A DNA stretch of 64,000 nt, from contig WPIO01000031.1 of the NCBI GenBank assembly GCA_009760855.2, positions 75,001 to 139,000 on the forward strand. Reading direction: 5' to 3'. The DNA comes from Cristatella mucedo (lineage: Eukaryota > Bryozoa > Phylactolaemata > Cristatellidae). The notes under the pieces were generated by a model. That model was not told the origin of the DNA. It did no database searches and worked only from the letters and a program-made list of their open reading frames with translations. This document shows positions 24,863-35,433 of the stretch, in pieces (positions within the stretch are counted from its first letter, which is position 1; every line of letters begins with the position of its first letter). Position numbers and translations under genes: made by a program.

Positions 24863-25138
24863 ATGGTTTCCGTTGAAACAAGCGGAAAAGACTGTCTTAA
24901 TTAAGTACAAGGACAACAATATTCAAACTTTAAGATCTGTTCATATTGAATGGATAGAATTAGATTAACTTTGTTAGATGCTGTAAAACTAGTATTAAAA
25001 TATAAAGCACTAAGAATCAATCACCCTGAACCAGAGATAGCATGTATATTCACTAAAAATAGAGATAGTTCAATCTTTGAACAGTTTCTTAAAGATTTAA
25101 AAATAGAAAAAATAAACTGTATGAAATCTGAAGCTTAG
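24863..25138 (+). pseudogene. Hypothetical element protein, 91 codons
   Basis: The frame opens at an ATG after TATTATAGAAA (MVSVETSGKDCLN) and ends at TAG at 25138. It is interrupted by one TAA and one TGA but has no shift. The C-terminal part (RIRLTLLDAVKLVLKYKALR) is helical. Function unknown. Confidence 0.6.
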
Positions 25139-25225
25139 TCTAAAAAATAAAACTAACTAAGCAAATAAAGAAAGAAATGGATGCATGAAAGAGCTGCGAT
25201 CTACCAGAAGAATCGATTAAAGAGA

Positions 25226-26475
25226 CTATGGATTGGAAGATATAGGTGGAGCATAAGGAAATTAAGGATTTATTTCAGCACCTAATCCAGGAGTTGATCC
25301 AGATGAAGTATCAATTGTAGTATCAGTTGTTTGACTAAGTGATTCACTTATAGTGGAACCCATATAATAGGGCCAATAACGTATGTAAAATTACTAAAAT
25401 CACGTGACTATGATTGTGAATATTTTACTTCATTAACTAATAGAATCTCAATAAAATCCAAATCATTTGGAGTTATAATACTTTCATAATTTAAAATAGG
25501 ACAAACAACATTAAATGCAATTGATTTTGATTTTGGTTTGTCAAAAATAGTAAAATTAAATATAGAATCACTTAATACTAACTTATAATTATTCTCAATA
25601 CCATAATATTTCGTAAAGTAGATGAATATAAGTTTGGAGAATAAAATTTACAGTTGTACTTTAAAATTATAATATCACTATCATATAGTTTATTTAATTA
25701 TATAGAAATTCCTGATGATACAAGTTTATAGTTTATTCTTGTTCTTGTTCTATTATCATCTTTTAGTAAAATGAATTAACACTACAACTTCTATTGTAAA
25801 CTAAATATATAGTCTTACTATCAATAAGATTATTATTTCCAACGACTGCACTATCAATATATTTTATTTTTATTATTATCTTTGATTATATTGTTTATTT
25901 ATGTTTTTATCAGATAATTTACTTAAAGCTAATTTATTATTACCAGAAGTAGATATTTGGCTTAGAGAACCAATAGTTAAAGAAAATATTTGATTTGGAT
26001 AACTAATATAAATTACATTATTTACAGTTAAATCACCAAAACATCTAATAAATCTAGTTGTTTCAATGAGCTTGGAATTATACGGATTATATACAGAATT
26101 TAAATAAAAATTATTTAAGTATTTAATAGAAATTAAGTCATATGGATTAGGAATATATTTATGATCGTTAATATTATTTAATAATCTGTTAACTAAAATT
26201 TTCATGTTTATTATTTGATCACCATATTTTTCAACTTTCGTATCAAGATATTTTTTTGCTGAAACATCACTTCCATTAATTGGATCTGAAACAATAACAT
26301 ACTTTTTTGAGTTTGCAGATAAGTCTCCTTTTATATTTTGATCTGAATCTTTTTTAGACAGTTATTATCAGAAAATTCCTTATTTACTGTTTCTAATATA
26401 TCTACAGTATTTCCAACATTTATTATTCTGTTTGAATCAAAATCCAAAGTTCCTTTAATTTCTAACTTCTTTCTA
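25226..26475 (-). pseudogene. Fibre-like protein 3 (phage tail-fibre repeats)
   Basis: The N-terminal region has repeats of the fibre type, such as VSDPINGSDVSAKKYLDTKV; a long C-terminal region follows with no recognised fold. The longest intact piece is 25876-26205. The frame is broken by several shifts and stops, and no clear ATG remains, so the start is approximate. It lies just downstream of fibre 2 on the same strand. A receptor-binding or capsid-decorating role is inferred only from the repeats. Confidence 0.6.
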
Positions 26476-26484
26476 GAATTTTTT

Positions 26485-27350
26485 TTAATATAATGATATA
26501 TAAACAGTTAAAGCTATATTTTCTACAATAATTAGATCTTGTGTGCATATAATTGGTGAATCCACTATTAATTGTTTAATTGAATCAAGATTATAACTTC
26601 CAAATAACTCAAATGAATAATTAAGATTTATTCCTGACGGTGGATGAGGAATAAGCAGTTTTAGTGAACTACTTGATGCTGTGTATACTGTTAAAGTTAC
26701 AAATAAAGCCCTATGAGTTATATCACTAAATAAACCATCAATAAATTTTCCTTGATATATTTTTCCATATGCATTTGTTTGTAATCCTTTATCTATAAAT
26801 CCATTAAATATTCTTTTTGCAACATTTCCATCAGATATTTTATTTAGATAAGCAAGATTACCACCGTCATTTGGACTAACAGGATCCTGTAAAATTCTAA
26901 TAGAATTTCCCTGCACATCTAGATTTCCATTACCTTTACCACCATTTATGCTAAGAAAGCTAGTATCCATATATTGTTATCCCCAATAGGTGTATTAGTA
27001 ACACTTATTTTTCCATCAACTGATAAATTTCCACTAATAGTACCTCCTGTTTTATCCAATTTCGTATCAGCATAATCTTTCGTTGCAGCATCACTAGGAT
27101 TATTAGGATTAGCAAGATCTACTAATCTATGATTGTTCATGTCAATATCTCCATCAGAAGTAGTTGATCTAGAAATCTTTGTAACAAAATTCGTATCTAT
27201 ATACTTTCTGCTTATAGCATCTCCAGCATCAACAGGATCACTTAAGTTCTTTATCAAGTTACCATTCATACTTAGTCTTCCATTAAGTATATCACCAGTC
27301 CTTCTAACAGAGTTCTTTGCATTACTTACTTTTTTTCAATGACCTATCAT
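26485..27350 (-). pseudogene. Fibre-like protein 2 (phage tail-fibre repeats)
   Basis: Starts 2 nt after the stop of fibre 1, within a TATAGAAATG motif. It has three or more repeats with a G-N-L-I-x-N-L start and a D-P-x-x-x-x-D-A block, for example LSDPVDAGDAISRKYIDTNF and LANPNNPSDAATKDYADTKL. A C-terminal domain follows (HRALFVTLTVYTASSSSLKL). One early TGA and one frameshift near 26970 interrupt it. Similar repeats are common in phage tail fibres. Confidence 0.75.
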
Positions 27351-27352
27351 TT

Positions 27353-28222
27353 CTATACAATACTAACAAGAAAATCTATATAACTAATACCACTTGTAAC
27401 AGTAAACTGATCAACAGCATAAGTACAAGTTCCATCAATATTAATTATTAAAATTATATTACCACTAAAACCATAAGTACTATCACTAGTTAAATCTAAA
27501 TAAGCACTAGTCTTGACAGTTGCATACATACTACCAGATATCATACTAAAGTTAGGTAATGTACCAGGAAAAAATGTTTTAAGATTAGTTATAAATCTTG
27601 ACTTTCTTCCTGTTCCTTGTTCTATAATTGAAAAACCAACTGGTGTAAGTTGTTGCAGTGAATATCCAGGTCAACTACTACCATTAGCAATAACATTAAG
27701 TCCTAACATATCCAGCTTGATTAAAATAGGATAAGTATTAGGACGTTGTCCTAAATATCTAAATCCTACTTGCTTAGTATTATCAAACTATTGTTTTGTT
27801 ACAACGTCAGAATCTTTAAAGTTTATAATATTCTTGTTTCCCCTATCTATGCTTGCAGTAGCATTACCTTGAAACACTTGTGTCATGCTTTTCAATAATC
27901 CATAGTTTATTACTTTATAAGGTCTTAAATCGGAGTATACAGTAACCTCAGCAGAATTACCTGATATACCAAAAACATTCTTACAATTAAGTTGTGACAT
28001 CAGTTTTGCTCTACTCTTTGATAGTAAATTAGATAAACTTGAAACTGTTGCTAATGCTCCTGCAGCATCAGAAATAACACTTCCACCAGCATTTGAACTA
28101 AGAACATAATCCAATCTTATTGCGTCACCATGATTAAAAGGAAAGTTTAAGTTATTTACTCTATTTTTATTTGCATCAAGATCAGTATAAACAATTCCAT
28201 CAACTTTAGTTACTTTTTCCAT
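27353..28222 (-). pseudogene. Fibre-like protein 1
   Basis: One continuous frame of about 290 codons is interrupted only by one TAG and one TGA, with no frameshift. The N-terminus carries a fibre-type repeat (NNLNFPFNHGDAIRLDYVLS); the rest resembles a beta-rich, Ser/Thr/Gly-rich head domain. The start follows ATATTATAAGTA and faces the plus-strand gene at 28235 only 12 bp away. The stop TAG at 27353-27355 lies inside the start motif of fibre 2. Confidence 0.7.
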
Positions 28223-28234
28223 TACTTATAATAT

Positions 28235-28947
28235 ATGAAGAATAAAAAAGGTAAAGGAGTTGCTGAAGATATAAAAGATCGTGTTAGTGCAGCCGAAAAA
28301 AGTTGTGTCAGGTGTTAAAACTGCAACTGAAGTAGGATCAAAAGCAACAGTAAAAGTAGTACCTAAGATTGCTATGAAACTGTCTTTACAAGCTTCAAAC
28401 AAAATAGCAAAGATAGTTCCAAAATTATTACAATAATTTAAAGTTATTGGAACTGCTGCCCTAGGTGGTTTTCTATCAGGAGTAACAGGTATAGTCGATC
28501 TAGGACTATTTATAAAAAAGATTGTTGATGATCTTGCTTCAGGTAAATACGGACAAGTTTTCTGGAAAACAATGGCAGATAAAAAGAAGGACTAACAAAA
28601 ATGGTTGCAAGTTTAGAGGTGGGCTATTATATCAATGAGATTTTACTTAAAGCATAAAAATTAAACAGTGACTGGTATCAAGATCCAAGTAAGTATTTAT
28701 CTAATATGTTTGGGGAAGAGGTAAATTGGGATGCAGAAATTTTTTAGATCCAATAGCATGGAAAAAAGTCTTAGAAGCTGGATCAGGTGGAATATTACCA
28801 GCGATTCCCGCAATAATAGCAAGCATAGCTAGTATAATTGGAACAGTAGGATTAGCAGTAAGTATAACTTTTGCGGTTGCAAGTCCAATAAAAAAGATAG
28901 TAGATACGTCCATGTTTACTGCAAATTCTCCACCTATGGTTACATGA
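28235..28947 (+). pseudogene. Hydrophobic membrane protein of the element
   Basis: Starts MKNKKGKGVAEDIKD. It contains a hydrophobic segment VIGTAALGGFLSGVTGIVDL and a second long one, ILPAIPAIIASIASIIGTVG. At least two in-frame TAA codons and two or three shifts (one at a T run near 28740) interrupt it; alternatively the ATG at 28602 starts a second gene. Membrane location is inferred from composition. No family recognised. Confidence 0.6.
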
Positions 28948-29206
28948 TCAATTTGAAAAATAGGCATTTGTTTGTTACATATGAGCCAAGCAAGACAATG
29001 TATTTTAAATATCTTTTCATCAATATAAATAAATCTACAACCTTTATCAGTAAAATTTCCAGCTTCATCTCAAACTGTTGCACCACTCCGAGACATTTTC
29101 TTTGTAAATTTGCCTGTGAAAGCATTTCATTCAAAAGTTCTAAAACTCTATCCCGCAATACAGTAGCCTCATCAATTCTACTAGTACAAACTTCATCTTG
29201 AGTCAT
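28940..29206 (-). CDS. Small element protein, 88 aa
   Basis: Intact frame with the element start motif CGTTATAGAAAATG, encoding MTQDEVCTSRIDEATVLRDR and a hydrophobic C-terminus. The helical N-terminal half looks coiled-coil. It converges with the gene at 28235 and overlaps it by 8 bp. A frameshift within the C-terminal half cannot be excluded. Function unknown. Confidence 0.55.
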   Translation of the reverse strand: MTQDEVCTSRIDEATVLRDRVLELLNEMLSQANLQRKCLGVVQQFEMKLEILLIKVVDLFILMKRYLKYIVLLGSYVTNKCLFFKLIM

Positions 29207-29245
29207 TTTCTATAACGTATTTTTAACTCTTTAAAATAATAGTTA

Positions 29246-29398
29246 TTAATTAAAAATTACATAAAATACTTTTTCTCTAGTTCTTAAAATATATTGTAAT
29301 TCATTTATTAATTGAATTATTTCATTTGCTTGAGTAGTTAACTTTGCTAATATTTCATTACATTCAGCAATACTTTCAACGATTCTTTCAGTTTCCAT
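29246..29398 (-). CDS. Small coiled-coil element protein, 50 aa
   Basis: Intact 50-codon frame, METERIVESIAECNEILAKL, ending in two consecutive TAA codons. Entirely helical with heptad spacing. It is divergent from the PLA2-like gene at 29434 across a 35-bp gap. No recognised family. Confidence 0.5.
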   Translation of the reverse strand: METERIVESIAECNEILAKLTTQANEIIQLINELQYILRTREKVFYVIFN

Positions 29399-29433
29399 TA
29401 CATAAATTCTTTTTTTGTTCTTTAATATATAGA

Positions 29434-30157
29434 ATGGATTATTGAGAAGTTAAACTTGTTCTATCTGACAATCAAGTAAAACTAATACACAACTCTAAAG
29501 AACCCATCTCAATCAGATTAAGAAATAGTGATTTGAGTGGCACTGTTCCAATCTTTATTACAAAGACTCAACATGCAAGAGTTGAAAAATGTGAAGCAAA
29601 ATGAATAGGAATGCAACTGAATCTAAGTCTTTAAAAATTAAAAGCAAATAGAAGACAAGGTTCAGGATTAGTAGACTTTATAAAAAAAAAAATAACTGGT
29701 AACCATGAAATGCACACGAAATTGCCTGCAGGAGTTAAATCAGAAGAAGTACCCAATAGTAGCTTTAACAATAAAGGTAAATACAGTTATGTGGGTCCAG
29801 GTACGAAGTTCAGTTAAAGAATGAATGAATCCTATCAAGGTGTTAATGATCTAGATAAACGTGCTTTGATCCACGATCATACAAACACAGAAACTTCATC
29901 CATGTCAGAACCTAAACGAACTGATGTAAGAAATTTATCTGATTTAGCTTTATCTGATTCTGCAGCACGTGTTGCTCTTGATCCTAGACAACCAAATTAT
30001 ATTCGTGAAGACGCAAAAACAGTCACAGCAATTATGAATCCAAAAGCAAAAATTAGGTTTGGGTAGGTTGAATGATTCATTCGCAACTGATTTTCTAAAA
30101 GATAAAGTAAGTAATCCTGCAAGCCTTAATAAGATAAAAAATATTCTCGTGGATTAG
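29434..30157 (+). pseudogene. Phospholipase A2-like (parvovirus VP1u-type) protein
   Basis: The C-terminal half has the calcium-loop signature YVGPGTKF and a downstream DLDKRALIHDHTN segment. Together they match the YxGPG and HD motifs of the PLA2-like domain in parvovirus VP1 and in some Polintons, where it helps the particle cross endosomal membranes. The start follows AATATATAGAATG. Two TGA and two TAA codons interrupt the first 130 codons, and a shift near 30063 precedes the terminal TAG. It converges with the gene at 30126 and overlaps it by about 30 bp. Confidence 0.72.
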
Positions 30158-30614
30158 TTGATTGAATTCTAGATATAACTATAAAAAGGTGTAGTTTTAA
30201 TCTAATATTAAGTCTTTCTTCAGAATTATATCTCTCTTTAGTTACATAACTTCCATCAAGAATACAAGTAATAGCAAAGACATTACCAAGTTTTTGAATT
30301 ACATCAGCAATACTACTAAGCTTGAGTTGTTTGTTCTTTTGATCAAAGAATATACTTGGTTTACTACCAAAATCAATTCTTGCTCCAATAGTTGATCTTT
30401 GAGACAAATCATAGCCTCTGTATTCAAGTTTCATACTTGCTCCTGCTACAATATCTTCTAGAGCAGGTCTCACATCTTCACTGATATAGATCCATGCATT
30501 GAAGTAAGGTTTGGAATCTTAAGTAATTTTCTCTTCAAAATGAACACGAGCTGGTCTTTCTTTGGGGATGACAACAGAAGAATTTTAAAGCACGATACAT
30601 TTTGCATTATCCAT
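30126..30614 (-). pseudogene. Hypothetical element protein, 162 codons
   Basis: One frame from MDNAKCIVL after a CACATATAGAA motif, with two early TAA codons and no frameshift. The last 115 codons are open (VRPALEDIVAGASMKLEYRG). The beta-rich composition could suit a small jelly-roll or single-strand DNA binding protein, but no family was recognised. Confidence 0.6.
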
Positions 30615-30643
30615 TTCTATATGTGAAAAATAAAATGTTTAAA

Positions 30644-31348
30644 TTAAAATATTAATTGCACTGTCGTTCCAAAATCTGTTTCTTGCATTAGTTTTAGAAA
30701 GATTAGACACCTTCTTCCACAATCTGTTTGATTGTATTCTTGTAGCTTAAAAGTCTGATACACCAAACACCAAAATAAGTTATTACTTCTGGCATTGGTG
30801 GAGCTCCACATGAATCAAAGTAAAAACATTGTTTTCCTTGTTTTTTAAGTGCTACCCAATGATAGATTGCAAGATCTGATTCTCCTGTATTGCAAATGAG
30901 ACATTCGTCTTCTAGTGATTTTGTTAGTTCATCTCTTGCAAAGACACCTCTGAAGTATTTTATATCTAATTCTTTTACACAATTATTTATTTTTAGATCT
31001 GTTAGTGGTGTTGATTTTACTTTTTTTTTTAGCTTGTCTGTAGTCTTTTTTAATTCAGAAAGTATTTGTTGCTTATCTGCTAAACAAGCAGCTTTCTTTC
31101 CATGAGATAAAACACCTTTGTTTACCATGTGATAAAAATCCTGTACCAAGTTTCTTACCATGTGATATTACACCTTCTCCAACATTAACTGGTATACTTC
31201 TTACTTTAACAAACTTTGATTTTTTACTTCCGCATAATGTACAAATTCCTTTTTCAGTCCTCCTAATCTTTTAGTGCTACCTACCTCAACATACTTTTCA
31301 TGAATTGTATCAGTTGGTTTTATTGAACTTAAAACAATAAATTTACAT
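30644..31348 (-). pseudogene. Adenovirus-type cysteine protease (Ulp1-like) with zinc-ribbon N-terminus
   Basis: Proteases of this type mature Polinton and adenovirus capsids. The catalytic His lies in IYHWVALKKQGKQ, the Asp in FYFDSCGAPPMP, and the Cys in QTDCGRRCLIFL; the last is in a different frame from the first two. Upstream are TPLTDLKINNCVKELDIKYF and RGVFARDEL. The N-terminal region has a CTLCGSKKSKFVKV ribbon-like motif and three SHGKK-like repeats. At least three shifts interrupt the gene. Start 31346-31348 follows TTATTATAGAT and diverges from the ATPase across 19 bp. Confidence 0.82.
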
Positions 31349-31367
31349 ATCTATAATAATATAGAAA
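31349..31367. promoter_or_regulatory. Compact bidirectional promoter
   Basis: The 19-bp gap between protease and ATPase starts contains the palindrome-like CTATAATAATATAG. It gives each gene its own TATAnTATAG/TTATAG start motif. Confidence 0.55.
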
Positions 31368-32053
31368 ATGTCGCTAAGAGTTAGAGCTTTTAGTTTTGGA
31401 CAAGATGTTGATACTGGACATAAAGAACCGTTGCCTAAAGTGCATATTAGAGCATTAGTACTTGGACCAAGTGGTACAGGTAAATCACAGTTAGTGATGA
31501 ATTGGATATTTTATGGCATGTTAAACTATAATACTTGTACAATTATTGCTTTACGTTTGGATCAAAAGTTATATCGTGGGCTTATGTCAATGACTAAAGA
31601 AAATCATTCTTATGTTTGGGTTAATGGGGCTGGTGAAATGCCAGAAGTTGATTTTTATAAGAATTGTAGGAATTTTGTTGTATTAGAAAATCTTATGACA
31701 GAGGATCAATAAAAAATCTTGGACTATTTTAATCGTGGAAGACATAAGGGATTGAATGTATTTTATCTTGCTAAGGATTTTCTGATTCCTTTTGATTTCT
31801 GATTCCTAGACGAGAAATTAGAAATAATATAAACATGATTATAATCTTTTAACAAAATAATACAGATATTGAATATATTCGTGATACATATATTGGTGAT
31901 GTAGATAAGGAACAGTTTAAAGAATGGGTCAACTCTTGTACTAGAAATAGATTGGGATATTGTGTTATTGACTTAATTAAAACTGAATCAGAAGGAAGAT
32001 TTTGGTCTGTTGATAGTACAGGAAAACAATTTATAACTATTTTTAATACTTAA
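31368..32053 (+). pseudogene. A32-like genome packaging ATPase
   Basis: Pumps DNA into capsids in this class of viruses. The Walker A motif is GPSGTGKSQL; the Walker B-like strand is FVVLENLM, with Glu-Asn where an Asp pair is usual. A later GRHKGLNVFYLAKDF segment is also typical. The first 114 codons are intact. A TAA follows, then a 17-bp tandem duplication (GATTTCTGATTCCT repeated near 31788-31810) that shifts the frame, then another TAA. The start follows ATAATATAGAAA. Confidence 0.85.
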
Positions 32054-32064
32054 GAGATATAGGA

Positions 32065-33040
32065 ATGATTAATGGAAAGTTATACGCAATTAATAATAAA
32101 CCTTTCAGAGGAAGTGTTCAAGAAGCATTAGATTTAGAAAATAAACTTAAAAACTTAAAAGGTTTACGTGTTGCTACTATACTTGATAACAGTCAAGAAA
32201 TAAAAAGAATTGAAGCAAAAATGATTGCTAGAGATATAATAGAACATGAACGAAATGAACGTGCTAAAGAAAATTGAAAAAAAATTAAGGTAATGTTGTT
32301 ATTGATAAAATAAATCAAATTATACCTAAACTTGCTATAGAAATAAATAGAAGTGAAGAAATGAAAAAATTATTAGATAAATAAGCGCATCCAGATATTT
32401 CTAGTATAGTAAAAAAAGAATTAGCTGCTATTGAAGAAGGTAAATATGTAAAAGCAGTTAATATCGCAAAACAAGCAAAAACTAATGTAGCTAATCCAGA
32501 AACAAAGAAATTCTGTTGATGAATTTCAGAAAGCAATTGCAGACCAACTTAATATTAATCAAATTAATGGTACTCCAAAAAAGAGAGCTTTAATGCAATA
32601 GTTTAATTCTGAATCCCTAATTGCAATTGATAGTTATCATAAAAGTGATTTACTTTCTATTATTGATACAAAAAGAATAGAAGGAATATCTAATAAAATA
32701 AAAGACATTATAAGACAATCTTAATTAAAATAATATTGAAGGAATTCTTCGTGACATCTTTCTAGAATTAAATGATAAGAAATATAGAACAGAAAAAGAA
32801 CAAAGAGTTTTTGATTATGTTAAGCCAAAATCAATTGGTCAAGGAGTAGAAGTAATTCCATTAGTTGTAAGTAGTGAAAAAGAAGTTTTTGATAAGATAG
32901 ATTTATGAATTCGTGAACTTGCTACTGGAAATACAGGAGCTGTTAATTCTATTTATGCTGCTGTTGATTATCTTGCTAGGTCTAGAAAAGTTCCAAAGAC
33001 ATATGTTGCTAAGAGAAATAAACTTGTATATGATATATAG
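32065..33040 (+). pseudogene. Hypothetical element structural protein
   Basis: About 325 codons from an ATG after AGATATAGGA, ending at TAG inside the next gene's start motif. Largely helical and Lys/Glu-rich. Segments include MINGKLYAINNKPFRG at the start and ATGNTGAVNSIYAAVDYLAR near the end. Two TGA, one TAA and one TAG codons and two or three shifts interrupt it. Position between ATPase and capsid genes suggests a virion or packaging component; no family recognised. Confidence 0.6.
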
Positions 33041-33042
33041 AA

Positions 33043-33914
33043 ATGAGTGATTCATTGAAAAAATTTAATGATATACTTAAAAGTGTTGAAAGTATTAGAA
33101 AATCTAGTCAATCAAGTAAAGGAGGATATGTATTTAATATAACTGGAAATACTAATACTATTAAGACTCACATTGACAAACCAATTTTATTAAGAAATAA
33201 GAAATTTAAGATATGTTTTAAGAGGTTTTTTGGAACTAATTCTATTAGAATTATAAAAGATACTAATAATATTTTTGTTTATAGAGTTTCTGGTGGATCA
33301 GAACAAACGATAACAATAAGACCTGGAATTTATTGTACTATATCTGATGATGTAAATATTGGTATTGTAGATATTATTATAAATTCTGTTACACAATCAG
33401 GTGCAACAGCAGATAAATTTAAACTAGATGTCGATACTGCTACTTCTAATTCTTGGATTAAAATGCCAGTTGGTTGGACATTTCTTGCTAATGAATCTAT
33501 TATTTCTAGTATATTTGGTTTTACTGGTTCTGCTTATACAACTGATCCAAACTTTTCAACTTTTCAACAATGTATCCAAGTATAACAGACAAAGTAGTTT
33601 GTACACCTAATGTTAAGTTTACTTCTGAAAACAAAGTTTTTGTATCTGATCTAAATCTTATACTTGTAAATTGTAATATGGTTTCTAGTGGAACAAATTT
33701 TATAAATGCAAAAGAATTTCAAGTATTAAGAAGTTTTGCTTATAATTTCTGTCCATCGGAACAAATGGTACATGAACCAAATACGATTGAATATCATAAT
33801 ATTACTAGTGATTCTATTTCTGACATAATAATTACTGTAACTGATCAGAATTTTAAAGTATTAGATTTTAGTTCACAACAAATTACAGTTGTTATAGAAA
33901 TTCTTGAAGTTTAG
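33043..33914 (+). pseudogene. Minor capsid candidate 1 (IPxGxY type)
   Basis: Two overlapping frames (33043-33585 and 33570-33914) join through a likely 1-nt shift; genuinely separate overlapping genes are the alternative. The product has TITIRPGIYCTISDDVNIGI and IISSIFGFTGS, with a beta-rich C-terminal half. The order of these segments matches the following gene, suggesting tandem paralogues. By position next to the major capsid gene it may be a penton or minor capsid protein; this is inference. Confidence 0.5.
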
Positions 33915-33922
33915 TATAAGAA

Positions 33923-34827
33923 ATGTCTATAAGATTAACTGGAACAAGCAGTTCAGAATAAAAAACATTAGTTCCTCCGATTATGCTTGAATCTGATTCA
34001 GGTTATAATAAAATTGGTTTATGTAGAGTAGAGTTTACTTATACCAAAAAAATTATATCAAACATTATTGCAGGATTAAATGATACACTTTGGTTTAGGT
34101 GGAGTTTAACAGATATTAGTAAGTCTTCTATTTCAATTCCAGCTGGTTATTATGATAGTATAAGAATTGTTGTTGCCCTAAGCAAAGCATTCTTAGAACA
34201 ACACAAAACTATAACATCACGTGGATCGGCAAGTGCACTGATTGCTTTATTATGATAGCACTAAAAAAAAAAGTAGTAGTGGAATAAGATTTAGTGTTGA
34301 TACTGAGGATACAATAATAATGAGAGTAACGCCAGAGTTTGTTGTACTACTTGGAAGTAATTCTGGTATTTAAAATTCAATTGGAGATACATTAGGTTTC
34401 AACTCAAATCAACAAGGATCATTTGATGCAACTCTTGTAGGAGGAACTCCTTATGAAACAATAGAAAAAGCAATGTATTACTCAGGAATTTACAAAGCAT
34501 GGTATTAATGTTATTACCAGATAATAAAAGAATAAGATGGATTAGTATAGATTGTGATTTAGTTGATCCGTTTAGGAATTATATAGAAAGAAGAAAAGGA
34601 TTTTTAGAACAATCTTTATCTCTATATATTATTGATATTGATGATATAAATCCTTGAGATAAGGTTGATCTACATATTCCTGTTATATTGTATTTACCAA
34701 CACGTGGTGATATAGATTCATTAAGTGCATTTAAATAAGTCTTAGTGATCAAAATGGAAGTCCTGTAATATCATTACTGATGTTAAGAACCCATAGAAAT
34801 TTCAAAGTAGTATACAACAATGTTTAG
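33923..34827 (+). pseudogene. Minor capsid candidate 2 (IPAGYY/LGF type)
   Basis: Starts MSIRLTGTSSSE after AGTATAAGAA, with a TAA right after this segment. SISIPAGYYDSIRIVVALSK, then a segment ending DTLGFNSNQQGSF, then IRWISIDCDLVDPFRNYIER match the layout of a conserved Polinton/adintovirus virion protein. Two TAA, one TGA and about three shifts interrupt it. The stop overlaps the next start by 8 bp. Confidence 0.5.
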
Positions 34828-35407
34828 CTATGCGAGAGTTGGTCATGGTAGAATACATGGTAGTAAATATCATGGATCAGGATTACTAGATAGAGTAATT
34901 GATGGTGTTGGTAAAATAGCACCTGTAGTAACTGGATTAACAGGTCAAAGTATGAACATTGCCAACAAAGGTATTGAAATACATCAAGCAAGAAAACTGA
35001 CTGAACTACAAACAAAGAAAGAAAAGATAGATCAAGAATATGCTAAAAACGTAGAGATATGGATGATAAAATTGAAGAAGATAAAGAAAAAAGAACTTGA
35101 ATATGAACTTGAGATAAGAAAGAAAGTAGAAGATTATGATAGAAAGATTAAGGAGATGGATCTTAAGATTAAACGTGCTATGCTTAAACCGACATCTAAA
35201 AAGACTCGTAAAGCAAAAATGGAAGAAGATGCAGAAGTTGAAGACTATTCAGAGACTCTCAAAGAGAATGATCCAAAAGCATATAAAGATATAGAGAAAG
35301 TAATACAAGATAAAGCTGTTGTGCCTTCTGTTAGTAGGCCTGATGTATATGGTGGTGGTATGAGGACAAAAATAGGAGCTGGATTATATATTCAAAGCAG
35401 AAATTAA
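34820..35407 (+). CDS. pVI/pX-like virion protein, intact frame
   Basis: 195 codons without any stop or shift, unusual in this element. The N-terminus is Gly/His-rich and then amphipathic (GSGLLDRVIDGVGKIAPVVT), reminiscent of membrane-active adenovirus pVI or pX proteins. A long charged coiled coil follows, then a Gly-rich tail (GGGMRTKIGAGLYI). IDGVG fits the (M/I/L)xGx-G consensus of adenovirus-type proteases. Analogy only; no homology search was possible. Confidence 0.6.
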   Translation: MFSYARVGHGRIHGSKYHGSGLLDRVIDGVGKIAPVVTGLTGQSMNIANKGIEIHQARKLTELQTKKEKIDQEYAKNVEIWMIKLKKIKKKELEYELEIRKKVEDYDRKIKEMDLKIKRAMLKPTSKKTRKAKMEEDAEVEDYSETLKENDPKAYKDIEKVIQDKAVVPSVSRPDVYGGGMRTKIGAGLYIQSRN

Positions 35408-35433
35408 TTTTTAGCTTTTTATATAGAAAAGAA

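Noticed and set aside
25187-25390. Plus-strand small gene starting MDA at 25177
   Set aside because: It is antisense to the end of fibre 3, whose frame is longer and better supported.
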